Source: an uncultured Tissierellia bacterium (GTDB taxonomy: Bacteria; Bacillota; Clostridia; Tissierellales; Peptoniphilaceae). Taken from it: DNA of 36,570 nucleotides. The position numbers and the translations under genes were made by a program. The DNA is taken from positions 1 through 36,570 of the forward strand of contig CALAJY010000052.1 of assembly GCA_937923265.1 (NCBI GenBank), written 5' to 3'. Below the pieces are notes generated by a model, which saw only the letters and a program-made list of their open reading frames with translations, was not told the DNA's origin and made no database searches. This document shows, one piece after another, positions 22,244-31,114 of the stretch; the first letter of the stretch is position 1; every line of letters starts with the position of its first letter.

Positions 22244-22256
22244 GGTTTGTATTGTG

Positions 22257-22979
22257 TTAAAAGGAAGGTTCTTTGTCCGAGGAAACAATATAGTAGCAAC
22301 CACTCCCCGGTACCCCCTCAATCTCCAGGCAATTCTCCGCCGTGAGAACATGATTGGATACGCAAAGGGAGGATCCCGGCACCAGCATCCGATGGGAGAG
22401 CTCATAGTCAAAGCCCTTCAGGCTCAGCGTTACCGGCAGGGGATTCGCCAAGAAAGAGGTGTAGCTTGCCGCATCCGTTTCGGGAAGACGGTAGTTTCCC
22501 GGTCCCAGGTAGCGAATCTCCCCCGTGTCGGTGATGAGACTTAACTGTACCCCTCTCTGTAAATAGACGGGCAAAAAGAAGATATTGCAGAGGGAGTGAT
22601 CCAGTCGTGTTCCCAATGCTCCGATGACCTTCCCCTGCCGAACCCCGTGTTCCTGTAAAAGATCAAAGGCAAGCTCCATATCCGTTTTGTCTTTACGAAC
22701 GGGGAAGGTAAAAAGTCTCCCAAATTCCTTGTACTCCTGAATCAGATGGGGGTTTTCAGAAACGATTCGGGTGGAATCCAAATCTCCCAGGAAAACATCG
22801 GGCAAACAGTCCACCGCTTCCAGTGCCTCAAATCCCCCATCGGCACAGACCACGAGATCGGCTCCCTCGACCAACTTGCGAAGGCGATCGAGATTCTGCA
22901 AAGCAGATCCCGCCCCCACAATCAACGCATAGCGGGGGCAATTCCAATCTACCGGTTTCGAAAGATCTACCGCGTCCAT
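22257..22979 (-). CDS. thiN: Thiamine diphosphokinase
   Basis: The enzyme transfers pyrophosphate from ATP to thiamine, making the cofactor thiamine diphosphate. The 240-residue product shows the family pattern: CADGGFEALEAVDCLPDVFLGDLDS with acidic residues for Mg-ATP, then FPVRKDKTDMELAFDLL and GALGTRLDHSLCNIFFL, and a C-terminal beta domain that binds thiamine. The start is the ATG at 22979, overlapping the rpe stop by 13 bases; its ribosome site (AAAGG) is weak, and translation probably relies on coupling to rpe. The rsgA-rpe-thiN order is conserved in Bacillota. It is the last gene of a long operon. Confidence 0.94.
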   Translation of the reverse strand: MDAVDLSKPVDWNCPRYALIVGAGSALQNLDRLRKLVEGADLVVCADGGFEALEAVDCLPDVFLGDLDSTRIVSENPHLIQEYKEFGRLFTFPVRKDKTDMELAFDLLQEHGVRQGKVIGALGTRLDHSLCNIFFLPVYLQRGVQLSLITDTGEIRYLGPGNYRLPETDAASYTSFLANPLPVTLSLKGFDYELSHRMLVPGSSLCVSNHVLTAENCLEIEGVPGSGCYYIVSSDKEPSF

Positions 22980-23641
22980 TTCTCGAGCCTTTCCAACATG
23001 GATTGAGCACGTTCCTTCGTCTGCCTTCCGTCTCCCGAAAAAATCCCGGAGCCGCTGACCAACCAATCACAGCCCGCTTCCAGCACCAGGTCCATGTTCT
23101 TTTCCTTGATTCCTCCATCGGTTTCAATCAAAAAAGAAAAATTCTTCTCTTCCCGGAGTTTTTGGAGCCGACGAATCTTGGGAAGCACCCCCTCAATAAA
23201 GCTTTGGCCACCAAAGCCGGGATTTACGGACATCACAAGCACCAGATCCACATCACAAAGGATGGGTTCCACCAGGGAGACCGGGGTTGCCGGATTCAAA
23301 CCCACCCCTGCTTTCATCCCCTCCTTGTGGATCTCCTGAAGGTCCCGATGAAGGTGTCGACAGGCCTCCTGGTGAACGGTGATGAGATCGGCTCCCGCTT
23401 TTTTCAGCGCCGGATAAAGATAGGAAGGTTCTTCCACCATCAAATGGACATCAAAAAATAGACCGCAGTGAGGACGAAGCGACTGAATCAGGGCAGGTCC
23501 AAAGGAAAGATTGGGAACGTAATGGCCATCCATCACGTCGAGGTGCAAACTTTCGATGTTCGCATCCTTGAGCTGGTCCAATTCCCCGCGCAATTGGCTG
23601 AAATCCGCCGATAACAGGGACGGTAAAATCTGTTTCTTCAT
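22967..23641 (-). CDS. rpe: Ribulose-phosphate 3-epimerase
   Basis: Rpe interconverts ribulose 5-phosphate and xylulose 5-phosphate in the pentose phosphate pathway. The 224-residue TIM barrel has the conserved ILPSLLSADF start, the metal/catalytic LHLDVMDGHYVPNLSFGP, FDVHLMVEEP, GVGLNPATP, VLVMSVNPGFGGQSF and ETDGGIKEKN, with both catalytic aspartates present. It lies 10 bases after rsgA. Grouping with thiN is conserved, although the two reactions are not directly linked beyond transketolase needing thiamine diphosphate. Confidence 0.98.
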   Translation of the reverse strand: MKKQILPSLLSADFSQLRGELDQLKDANIESLHLDVMDGHYVPNLSFGPALIQSLRPHCGLFFDVHLMVEEPSYLYPALKKAGADLITVHQEACRHLHRDLQEIHKEGMKAGVGLNPATPVSLVEPILCDVDLVLVMSVNPGFGGQSFIEGVLPKIRRLQKLREEKNFSFLIETDGGIKEKNMDLVLEAGCDWLVSGSGIFSGDGRQTKERAQSMLERLEKWTR

Positions 23642-23651
23642 AGCGTCCTTC

Positions 23652-24527
23652 CTAATAGTTTTTCTTGTTTTCCAGTTCTTTTAACAATGTTTCGTAGGAT
23701 TGATAGCGACTCTGCGCCATCTTTCCCTCTTTTACCGCTTGCCGAACCGCACAGTTCGGCTCCTTTATGTGGCTGCAATTTCGAAAACGGCAAAACGGTG
23801 AGACCGCACGAATTTCAGGAAAGAGCGAAGCAAGCTCGGCGGGGGAGGATATCTCCGACAAATCCAGTGAGGAAAAGCCCGGGGTATCAAACAGAAAACT
23901 TTCCTCCTCCAGGGCAAAAAGCGAGATTTTCCGCGTTGTCTGCTTGCCCCTCGCCGTCTTTTGACTGAGCTCTCCGATCACGATATCCGGATTTCCCGTT
24001 AACCGCCGGATCATGGTGGACTTCCCCGCACCCGAGGGTCCCGCAACCGCGGTGATCTTACCATGAAGTGATTTTTGCAGGGCTTTGATGCCCTCCCCCG
24101 AGCGAGAATCGGTGAAGAAGACGGGATAATCGGCCGCCTGATAGGCCTTTCGCCAGGATTCCATCTTTTTCTCATCGAGTCGGTCCCGCTTATTAAAAGC
24201 GATAAGGATCGGAAGCTTTCTCCGCTCAATCATGAGAAGAATCTTATCCAAAGCAAGGCTGTTAATCTCTGGCTCAACAATCGTCTGCACAAGAAGGACC
24301 TGGTCCACGTTGGCAACCGGTGGGCGCAAAAGGAGGTTTCGCCGGGGAAGAAGTTCAACAATGCGACCCTCCTCCCCATGGACCTCTACCCGGACATAGT
24401 CGCCCACGTAGGGTGTTTGCTTTTTATCACGGAAGACGCCTCTTCCCATGCAAGCCAAAATTCGGCCATCCTCCAAGAGAACCTCATAGCGGTCTTTCTC
24501 AGAGGAAATGATGTGTCCTTTGTGCAC
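23652..24527 (-). CDS. rsgA: Ribosome small subunit-dependent GTPase RsgA
   Basis: RsgA is a checkpoint GTPase that joins the maturing 30S subunit and tests the decoding centre. The 291-residue protein has an N-terminal OB fold (1-65), then a circularly permuted GTPase with NKRD at 112-115 before the P-loop GPSGAGKST at 163-171 and DTPGFSSL, and a C-terminal zinc site C-x6-C-x-H-x5-C. The start codon is a GTG 4 bases after AAGGAGG. It follows prkC; the prpC-prkC-rsgA order is widely conserved and RsgA is a known PrkC substrate in Bacillus, so kinase control is plausible here. Confidence 0.98.
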   Translation of the reverse strand: MHKGHIISSEKDRYEVLLEDGRILACMGRGVFRDKKQTPYVGDYVRVEVHGEEGRIVELLPRRNLLLRPPVANVDQVLLVQTIVEPEINSLALDKILLMIERRKLPILIAFNKRDRLDEKKMESWRKAYQAADYPVFFTDSRSGEGIKALQKSLHGKITAVAGPSGAGKSTMIRRLTGNPDIVIGELSQKTARGKQTTRKISLFALEEESFLFDTPGFSSLDLSEISSPAELASLFPEIRAVSPFCRFRNCSHIKEPNCAVRQAVKEGKMAQSRYQSYETLLKELENKKNY

Positions 24528-24536
24528 GTAGCCTCC

Positions 24537-26474
24537 TTAATTTCCTTCCGTGTTTGCTGCTTCTCCATCGTAGTAGATCTTAAAGCATGCATCCTCGGGC
24601 GCTTCCACCTCTTGGCTGATATACCCTTTTTCTTTGGCATCGCTCGCCTTAAAAGTCTTTTTGAAAATCGGAGTTTCTTCCGATTCGTTGACGTTGAATA
24701 CCGTCACCAAAAACTTTTCCTTGCCCGCCGGAGGATAGAATTTTATACGATACACCATCTTCTTCCCACTCTTCGAGGAGCTCTCACTGCTCTCTTGCGA
24801 GCCGGAACTTACGGTGATATCGATCTTCGTCTGCTTTTCCACCTTTTCTCCCGCTTTAATGGACTGGTAGATGACCGTTCCGGCGGGATAGCTGCTGTGC
24901 TCGGTTTTCAGGGAACCCATCACTAAATTTGCGCTGTTGATGGCGGTCATTGCTTCCGTTTGGTTCATTCCCGTCAAAACCGGGACCACCGAGGTGGTTT
25001 CTCGCTTTCCCCGAGAGATCTTGAGATTAATCCGGGAATCTGCCTCCACACTCTCTCCCTTCTCGGGATCGGTCCCAACGACATTCCCACTCTGTACCGC
25101 ATCGTCATAGATGTAGTTGGATTGTCCAATGCGCAGCCCTGCGTTCTCCAGCGCAATCGTGGCTTGCTCCACGGTCAGATTTCTCACGTCGGGAACCGGT
25201 ATTTTCCCCTTTCCGGTAGAAATCACCAGGTCCACATTCGTTCCCTTATCGACGCGCGTTCCCTCGACGATATTCTGTTCGATGACCAGGCCTGCTGAAA
25301 TCTTATCGCTGCTGGTTCGAGAGACCACGCGACCCTTCAGGGAGTTCTTTTCCAGCATTTTAAGGGCTTCCTTCTCTTCGAGATTGATGACGGAAGGCAC
25401 CTTGGTGCTGTTTTGATCCAAGCGGCGTTGATTTGCGAGATTAAAAAAGAGAATGATTCCCAGAGCGGTAACAAGTCCCAACAGCACCAGGAAGATGCCC
25501 CACCGTCGGTTTCCCTTTTTTGTTTCCTCTTCTTCCTTTTCCTCATTGGGTTTCGAATGGTAGACCGCTTCCCGAAGCGGAAACTTGGGCCGGGTCATCT
25601 TCGCCGTTTCGTCATCGGACTGGGCCGCAATCAGCACCGTATCGTCTAAATCCTTGTAATGATCCAGATCATGAATCAGTGTTTCGGCATCGTAATAGCG
25701 GTCGCCGGGCTCTTTCTCCAGGCATTTCAAGATGATCTTGTTCAGCCCCTCATCCAAAGCAGGATTCCATTCCACGGGAGGAACAGGTTCTTCTTGAATG
25801 TGCTTGATGGCAATGCCCACGGAATTCTCGGCATCAAAGGGAACACGCCCCGTGGCCATCTCATACATGAGAACTCCCAGGGAATACAGATCCGACTTTT
25901 CATCGATGAATTTTCCCTTTGCCTGTTCCGGGGAAATGTAATGCACCGTGCCAAGAATGCTGTTGGTGTAGGTCAGCGTGGCAGCGGAGGAAATGCGAGC
26001 AATGCCAAAGTCCGCAACCTTAACGTCTCCGGACTTCATGATCAAAATATTCGCGGGTTTGATGTCCCGATGAATAATATGATGTTCATGGGCGGTTTCC
26101 AAGGCTCGGGCAATTTGTTTCGAGATGCGTTGAATGGCCGCATTGGACATCTTCCCCTGGACAGCAATGGCTTCCTTTAGGGTCGTCCCCTCCACAAGCT
26201 CCATGACGATATAGTGGAGGGATTTTCCATCCACCGTCTCATTTCCCACATCGTACACATTGACAATATTGGGATGACTGAGCGAAGCGGCAGACTGCGC
26301 CTCATTATCAAATTTCCGAAGAAATTCGTCGTCTTCCACATATTGCTGTTTTAAAATTTTAATGGCAACCTTCCTTTTGAGAAGGAGGTCTTCCGCCTCA
26401 TAGACATAGGCCATGCCTCCTATGCCAATGCGTTTTTCCAGGCGGTATCGGTTATTCAAGAGAATCTGCTCCAT
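24537..26474 (-). CDS. prkC: Membrane Ser/Thr protein kinase with PASTA repeats (PrkC/StkP type)
   Basis: A 645-residue Hanks-type kinase that senses peptidoglycan fragments and controls growth and cell-wall synthesis. The kinase domain (10-270) has the Gly-loop GIGGMAYVYE, Lys39, HRD at 135-137, DFG at 155-157 and a Thr/Ser-rich activation loop. A charged juxtamembrane stretch leads to one membrane helix at about 325-345. Outside the cell are three PASTA repeats (about 357-421, 424-489, 494-558), a Ser-rich linker, and a final beta-rich domain of about 65 residues similar in placement to the Ig-like end of Bacillus PrkC. ATG behind GGAG. Its phosphatase prpC is directly upstream with a 2-base gap. 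Confidence 0.97.
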   Translation of the reverse strand: MEQILLNNRYRLEKRIGIGGMAYVYEAEDLLLKRKVAIKILKQQYVEDDEFLRKFDNEAQSAASLSHPNIVNVYDVGNETVDGKSLHYIVMELVEGTTLKEAIAVQGKMSNAAIQRISKQIARALETAHEHHIIHRDIKPANILIMKSGDVKVADFGIARISSAATLTYTNSILGTVHYISPEQAKGKFIDEKSDLYSLGVLMYEMATGRVPFDAENSVGIAIKHIQEEPVPPVEWNPALDEGLNKIILKCLEKEPGDRYYDAETLIHDLDHYKDLDDTVLIAAQSDDETAKMTRPKFPLREAVYHSKPNEEKEEEETKKGNRRWGIFLVLLGLVTALGIILFFNLANQRRLDQNSTKVPSVINLEEKEALKMLEKNSLKGRVVSRTSSDKISAGLVIEQNIVEGTRVDKGTNVDLVISTGKGKIPVPDVRNLTVEQATIALENAGLRIGQSNYIYDDAVQSGNVVGTDPEKGESVEADSRINLKISRGKRETTSVVPVLTGMNQTEAMTAINSANLVMGSLKTEHSSYPAGTVIYQSIKAGEKVEKQTKIDITVSSGSQESSESSSKSGKKMVYRIKFYPPAGKEKFLVTVFNVNESEETPIFKKTFKASDAKEKGYISQEVEAPEDACFKIYYDGEAANTEGN

Positions 26475-26476
26475 GT

Positions 26477-27199
26477 TTAACTCCTATATTTATAAACGGT
26501 CGCTGTGATATTATCCACACCGCCATTTCGGTTCGCTGTAGAAATCAGCTGTTCGCAGATGGTTTTGGCGGATTGATCCCGGGAAAGAATGTTCTGAATC
26601 TGTTCTTTGTCTACCATATTGCTGAGTCCATCTGTTGCGAGAAGCAGAACATCGCCCTCTTCCAGCTGGATCGGATCCATGTCCACCTCCACATCCAAAT
26701 CTGTTCCCAGCGCTCTGGTGACGGCACTGCGATCGGGATGATTTTTGGCATCCTCTTCGGTTAAGAGTCCCTTCCGCATGAGGTCCTCCACCAGGGAATG
26801 ATCCCGCGTAACCTGGCGAAGTTCCCCCCCGCGCAGCAGATAGCAGCGGCTGTCCCCGACATGCGCAATCGCGGCAAAGCGATCCATGATCAGGGCCGCC
26901 ACAATGGTCGTTCCCATGTTAAAATAGGCGGGATTGTTTTGCGCCCGGTGAAAAATTTCGGAATTCGCATAGTGAATGGCATCAATGAGAAGTTCCTCCG
27001 GCTGATCGGCTTCTTTATTCTGAATCATGAATTCCTGGGCCGATTCCACGGCACAGTGAGAGGCAACCTCCCCCGCGTTATGTCCCCCCATTCCATCGGA
27101 GACAATTAATAGAGTGAAACGAGAGTGAAAATAATTGGAAAATGCATCCTGATTATTTGCCCTCTCCTTCCCAACGTCGGTTAAAGAATATACATCCAT
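26477..27199 (-). CDS. prpC: PP2C-type Ser/Thr protein phosphatase (PrpC/Stp)
   Basis: A metal-dependent phosphatase that reverses PrkC phosphorylation. The 240-residue protein has the PPM signatures: SLTDVGKERANNQD near the start, SDGMGGHNAGEVAS with the metal-binding DGMGG, AHVGDSRCYLLR, LVEDLMRKGLLTEEDA, LLATDGLSNMV and GGVDNITA near the end. The ATG at 27199 overlaps the rlmN stop (TAATG), after GGAG, so it is coupled to rlmN. The upstream 8-codon extension is rlmN sequence. It precedes prkC by 2 bases, ensuring co-expression of the pair. Confidence 0.97.
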   Translation of the reverse strand: MDVYSLTDVGKERANNQDAFSNYFHSRFTLLIVSDGMGGHNAGEVASHCAVESAQEFMIQNKEADQPEELLIDAIHYANSEIFHRAQNNPAYFNMGTTIVAALIMDRFAAIAHVGDSRCYLLRGGELRQVTRDHSLVEDLMRKGLLTEEDAKNHPDRSAVTRALGTDLDVEVDMDPIQLEEGDVLLLATDGLSNMVDKEQIQNILSRDQSAKTICEQLISTANRNGGVDNITATVYKYRS

Positions 27200-28233
27200 T
27201 ATTGTTCTCCATTCTTTTCCCATTGACTGCGAAGCTGCCCACAGGCGGCATCGATATCTCCACCGCGACGTTGCCGGACGGTGACCTGTACTCCGTGTTT
27301 GATCAGCTCTTGTCGAAAGTGTTCCAGGGCATTTTCTCCCGTTGCCTTACCGGCATATTCCTCTATCTCATTCAGGGGAATCAGGTTCACATGGAACTCC
27401 TTCCCCGATAAGTTTTTGGCCATCCATTCGAGATCTTCCCCGGTATCATTTACCCCTTGAATCAGGGTGTACTCAAGGCTCACTCTTCTTCCCGTCTCCC
27501 GAAAGTACGTCTTGCAGGCATCTAAAATCTCTTGAATCGAATATTTATTCGCGATGGGCATGGTTCTTTTTCGAATGTCATCCCTGGTCGCATGAAGAGA
27601 AATCGCAAGATTGATGGGAAGATTTTCTTGGCTGAATTGACGTATCTTCTCCACCAATCCACAGGTGGAAAGCGTGATGTTACGTACACTCTTATCCGCA
27701 CCGAGGGGATGGGTGATCAGACGGAGAAAGCGAACCACCTCTTGATAATTATCGAAGGGTTCCCCGATGCCCATGAGAACGATGTGGTCAATTCTTTTTC
27801 CCTTTTCCTTCTCCATGAGGTAGATTTCTTGACACATCTCTTCCGCCCGGAGGGGGCGAACAAAACTCGCTTTTGTGGATGCGCAAAAACGGCATCCCAT
27901 TTTACAGCCGATTTCCGTCGAAATACAGGCGCTCACACGATCTTCATAGGGCATATACACGGACTCAATGATTGCCGCATCATCGGTTTGCAGCAGAAAT
28001 TTGGAACTTCCATCCTTCGACAGCAGTTCCTTAATAATGTGTAAACGACGAATCGGAAGCCGTGCCCACTTCTCTTTCAGGGATTTGGAAAAGACCGTGG
28101 ATTCCTCGATTTCCGTCTTCCCTTCCTGATGGAAAAAGTGAAATAGCTGTTTTCCTCGAAAGGTCGGTTGGCCGAATTCTTGCGCTTTTCTTTCTAATTC
28201 TTCTGGATAATATCCATTCCATGCTCTTTCCAA
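27199..28233 (-). CDS. rlmN: Dual-specificity 23S rRNA/tRNA adenine-C2 methyltransferase RlmN
   Basis: RlmN is a radical-SAM enzyme that makes m2A2503 in 23S rRNA and m2A37 in some tRNAs. The iron-sulfur motif C-x3-C-x2-C lies at 110, 114 and 117, followed by MGIGEPFDNY, LAISLHATRDDIRKRTMP and the C-terminal Cys in DAACGQLR. I choose a TTG start at 28233, 5 bases after a strong GGAGG, giving 344 residues, the normal length. An ATG 24 bases upstream has no ribosome site and would add RRRREVS. It sits between rsmB and prpC, the conserved order. Confidence 0.94.
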   Translation of the reverse strand: MERAWNGYYPEELERKAQEFGQPTFRGKQLFHFFHQEGKTEIEESTVFSKSLKEKWARLPIRRLHIIKELLSKDGSSKFLLQTDDAAIIESVYMPYEDRVSACISTEIGCKMGCRFCASTKASFVRPLRAEEMCQEIYLMEKEKGKRIDHIVLMGIGEPFDNYQEVVRFLRLITHPLGADKSVRNITLSTCGLVEKIRQFSQENLPINLAISLHATRDDIRKRTMPIANKYSIQEILDACKTYFRETGRRVSLEYTLIQGVNDTGEDLEWMAKNLSGKEFHVNLIPLNEIEEYAGKATGENALEHFRQELIKHGVQVTVRQRRGGDIDAACGQLRSQWEKNGEQ

Positions 28234-28272
28234 AGATACCTCCCTTCTTCGCCGCATGTAAGAGAGAGAAGT

Positions 28273-29583
28273 TTACTTCCGGGCAAAAAATGCCTCATCT
28301 CCCCTTTCCAACAACAAGAAACTAAAGCCATCCGAAAATTCATCAAAGGGGCTCAGTCGGTGAAAGCAATTTGCATCTGCTTCTGAAATCAATAAATTTC
28401 CATCCTTTAAAAGGGATTGTATCACGGATTCATTTTCCGTGAAACTGTAACTACATGTGCTATAAGTGAGTCTTCCCCCCACTTTGACGTATCGAAGTGC
28501 CTGCGAAAGAATTTTTCTTTGGAGACCCGCAAGTTCCCATAGGTCCTCCTTCTTCCGATGATAGCGGATGTCCGGCTTTCTGCCTAAGAGACCGAGCCCG
28601 GAACAAGGAGCATCCACCAAAACCAAATCAAAGGCCGCCAACCACTCCTTGTTTTCCATGCAAGCATCTTGGATGGATAAAGAAACATTTTGAAGATGAA
28701 GGCGCCTGCGATTCTCCTCAAGTCGGATCATCTTATCCGGGGACTTGTCATTTGAAACAATGTCCGCTTCCGGCGCAAGCCAAGAAAACGCCGTTGTCTT
28801 TGATCCAGGGGAGGCACAGAGGTCAAGGATTCGCTTTCCTCTCCAATCCCTTCCCAGCAAGGATTTTCTGGCAATCTCCGTCGAGCCCTGCGACTGAATG
28901 GTGATAAGGCCCTCCTGAAAAAGACGGGAGCGGGTGATCGAGCCTCCCTGACACAGCAGGGAATAGGGGCTGAGGGAACTTTTCCGGACGGAGAGAATGC
29001 CCTCCTCCCGCAAACTGCGAACTGCTTCGTCCCGGTCAAGATCCGGCCTGCAGAGAAGGCTGATCGGCGGTACCTCATTGTTTCTGCGAAGAAGCTCTTC
29101 CACTTGCTGAGAGGGAAAAACCCTCTCCAATTCCTCAATCATCCACTGGGGATGAGAGCTCCGAATACTTAATGGCTGGCTTCTCATCTCCTCGGCGAGG
29201 TCTTCCTTCTCGCGAAGCAACTGCCGAAGTGCCCCATTCACATAGGCTCTGGCGAAGGGGGCTCGTTTCTTCGCAAGCTCCACGGCCTCATTCACCCCGG
29301 CATGATCGGGGGTATTCAAAAAGAGAAGATCATAGACGGCTATGCGCATCAGCTGTCGAAGGACATTCTTCTGTTTCTCGATTTTTTTTCGAGACACCCG
29401 ATTGATCCAAACATCCAGAAGCAGACGGTTTTGCAAGACCCCATAGATGAGTCGTCGTAAGAGGGCCCGGTCTCTGGCATCCGCAAGCCCTTTTTCCTCT
29501 TGCAGGATGAGATTCTGAGAGAACTCGTCCCTTCCCTCGATGCGCTGTAGCAGGGTAATGGCTAAATCACGAGCAGGGTTCAT
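28273..29583 (-). CDS. rsmB: 16S rRNA (cytosine(967)-C5)-methyltransferase RsmB
   Basis: RsmB makes m5C967 (E. coli numbering) in 16S rRNA. The 436-residue protein has an N-terminal NusB-like RNA-binding domain (1-130), a linker, and a Rossmann domain with motif I LCASPGSKT at 255-263, DAPCSGLG containing Cys327, and TYSTCSYS containing Cys377; the two cysteines are the release and catalytic residues. The start is the ATG at 29583, 8 bases after GGGGAG, overlapping the fmt end by 17 bases. An extension of 11 codons upstream is fmt in another frame. The fmt-rsmB pairing is near universal in bacteria. Confidence 0.97.
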   Translation of the reverse strand: MNPARDLAITLLQRIEGRDEFSQNLILQEEKGLADARDRALLRRLIYGVLQNRLLLDVWINRVSRKKIEKQKNVLRQLMRIAVYDLLFLNTPDHAGVNEAVELAKKRAPFARAYVNGALRQLLREKEDLAEEMRSQPLSIRSSHPQWMIEELERVFPSQQVEELLRRNNEVPPISLLCRPDLDRDEAVRSLREEGILSVRKSSLSPYSLLCQGGSITRSRLFQEGLITIQSQGSTEIARKSLLGRDWRGKRILDLCASPGSKTTAFSWLAPEADIVSNDKSPDKMIRLEENRRRLHLQNVSLSIQDACMENKEWLAAFDLVLVDAPCSGLGLLGRKPDIRYHRKKEDLWELAGLQRKILSQALRYVKVGGRLTYSTCSYSFTENESVIQSLLKDGNLLISEADANCFHRLSPFDEFSDGFSFLLLERGDEAFFARK

Positions 29584-30517
29584 CGACTTGTCTCCCCTCC
29601 GGGAAAGCTTGCCCATTCAAAAAATCACGGACCTTCATCTGTTTGCGATTCGGCGCCTGAATCTCATCAATCAGGAGGACCCCGTCTTTACAGGAGATTG
29701 CGATTTCCTCCCCCTTCGCCCCGAGTATGGTCCCCGCGGGTCGGGATTCCTCCCCCTTTTGAAAGGGACGACTGCCGGCATGGTGGACCTTAAATGATTC
29801 GCCATCCAGCTGAAAGCGCGTGCCCACGGAGGCATGGAGGACCTGAATCTGTCGGAGCAGGTGGGAGCAGGGTTGGCAGAAATTCAAGATTCCATCCTTT
29901 TTTGTGATCTTCTCCGCGTAGCTGGCTTCCGCTTCCACCTGTGGCTGCCGTTTGGGAAACAGGTCCGAAAAGCTGCAGAGAACCTGTAAGAGGAGGTCAG
30001 CTCCCACCGCCGCCAGCCGCTTCTCATAGCTCTCTAATTCTTCTCCCTTTTTGGGAGGCAGGGGTCTTGCCAGGAGAACATCTCCGGCATCCATCTCCTT
30101 GGTCACCAGCATGGCACTCACTCCGGCGTAGGGCGAGTCATCCAAGAGGGCTCGCTGAATCGGAGCAGCCCCCCGATAATGGGGAAGCAGGGAAGCATGA
30201 ATGTTGATGATCCGGTTTTCATAGGCCTGACGAATGGCTTTTCCAATAAACTGGCCGTAGGCAATGACCACCAAAAAGTCCGCCTTCTCTTGAATGATTC
30301 GTTGAATAACCTCTTCGCGGTTCAGGCTTTCCGGGCTAATCGTGGGAATCCCCTTATCCAAGGCATATTCTTTGACCGCCGTGGGACTCCAGTGATTGCG
30401 AGAGCGCTTCCGATCCGGCTGCGATACGACCAGAGAAACCTCAATGTCCGAAAAGGTACAGAGTCGATCCAAGGAGAAGCGGGCAAAGGCGGGGCTTCCG
30501 AAAAAAACAATGTGCAC
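29567..30517 (-). CDS. fmt: Methionyl-tRNA formyltransferase
   Basis: Fmt formylates initiator Met-tRNA using 10-formyltetrahydrofolate, allowing translation to start. I start at the GTG at 30517 (M-HIVFFGSPAFARFSL), 7 bases after AGGAG; the 18 codons upstream are def sequence in another frame. The 316-residue protein has INIHASLLPHYRGAAPIQRAL with the catalytic Asn-His, then VTKEMDAGDVL, and a C-terminal OB-like domain. The gene begins one base after the def stop. Coupling def and fmt keeps N-formylation and deformylation in balance. Confidence 0.97.
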   Translation of the reverse strand: MHIVFFGSPAFARFSLDRLCTFSDIEVSLVVSQPDRKRSRNHWSPTAVKEYALDKGIPTISPESLNREEVIQRIIQEKADFLVVIAYGQFIGKAIRQAYENRIINIHASLLPHYRGAAPIQRALLDDSPYAGVSAMLVTKEMDAGDVLLARPLPPKKGEELESYEKRLAAVGADLLLQVLCSFSDLFPKRQPQVEAEASYAEKITKKDGILNFCQPCSHLLRQIQVLHASVGTRFQLDGESFKVHHAGSRPFQKGEESRPAGTILGAKGEEIAISCKDGVLLIDEIQAPNRKQMKVRDFLNGQAFPEGRQVDEPCS

Positions 30518-30518
30518 C

Positions 30519-31094
30519 TTAGTTCTCCTCTCCCGATGTGTTCTCCTCTTCTTTCTCCTCGAAAGGAGCATCTTCGTCCCGGTCTTTCTCCAATAGTTGA
30601 TGCTCTTTCAAATAGGCCAGTTCCTCCTCACTCGGATGTTCTAAATGGATTTCCTTTTCCACCCGGTCGCGGAAGAGCACCCCATCCAGATGGTCGACTT
30701 CATGCTGGATACAACGGGCGAAGAGATCCTCCGCCTCAATCTCCCGGCGTACTCCCTCTTCGTCCACATAGCGGATCCGAATCTTCTTTGCCCGCTCCAC
30801 CGTTCCATTATAGTTTGGCAGGGAAAGGCAACCCTCGATATCTAAGGCCTGTTCTTGGGATTTTTCCAGGATTTCCGGATTGACCATATGGTAGACGCCC
30901 TGGCCGACATTCACCACAATCATGCGTTTGAGCAGACCTACCTGCGGTGCGGCAATGCCAATCCCATTGTTTTCCACCATGGTTTCTTCCATGTCCTGAA
31001 AGAGTTGACGAATTCGATCGTTGATATTTTTTACTTCTTTCGCCCGTTTCCGAAGAATCGAATCTCCTTCAATTCGTAATTGTCTGAGAGCCAT
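30519..31094 (-). CDS. def: Peptide deformylase with acidic C-terminal tail
   Basis: Def removes the formyl group from nascent proteins at the ribosome exit. The three catalytic motifs are present: GIGIAAPQVG at 44-53, EGCLSLP at 87-93 with metal-binding Cys89, and QHEVDHLDG with HEVDH at 131-135. The core ends around 155. The last 35 or so residues are strongly acidic (many Glu and Asp), making 191 residues against the usual 150-170. That tail may form a helix or be disordered; a family C-terminal helix contacts the ribosome in E. coli, so the change could matter. It lies between priA and fmt in conserved order. Confidence 0.97.
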   Translation of the reverse strand: MALRQLRIEGDSILRKRAKEVKNINDRIRQLFQDMEETMVENNGIGIAAPQVGLLKRMIVVNVGQGVYHMVNPEILEKSQEQALDIEGCLSLPNYNGTVERAKKIRIRYVDEEGVRREIEAEDLFARCIQHEVDHLDGVLFRDRVEKEIHLEHPSEEELAYLKEHQLLEKDRDEDAPFEEKEEENTSGEEN

Positions 31095-31114
31095 TGCTCC
31101 CCCTTTCTATGTTT

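Noticed and set aside
22116..22256. Possible spoVM-like peptide or small RNA between rpmB and thiN
   Set aside because: Only two terminators are visible. No short open frame with a ribosome site and an amphipathic helix was found, though a very small RNA cannot be excluded.
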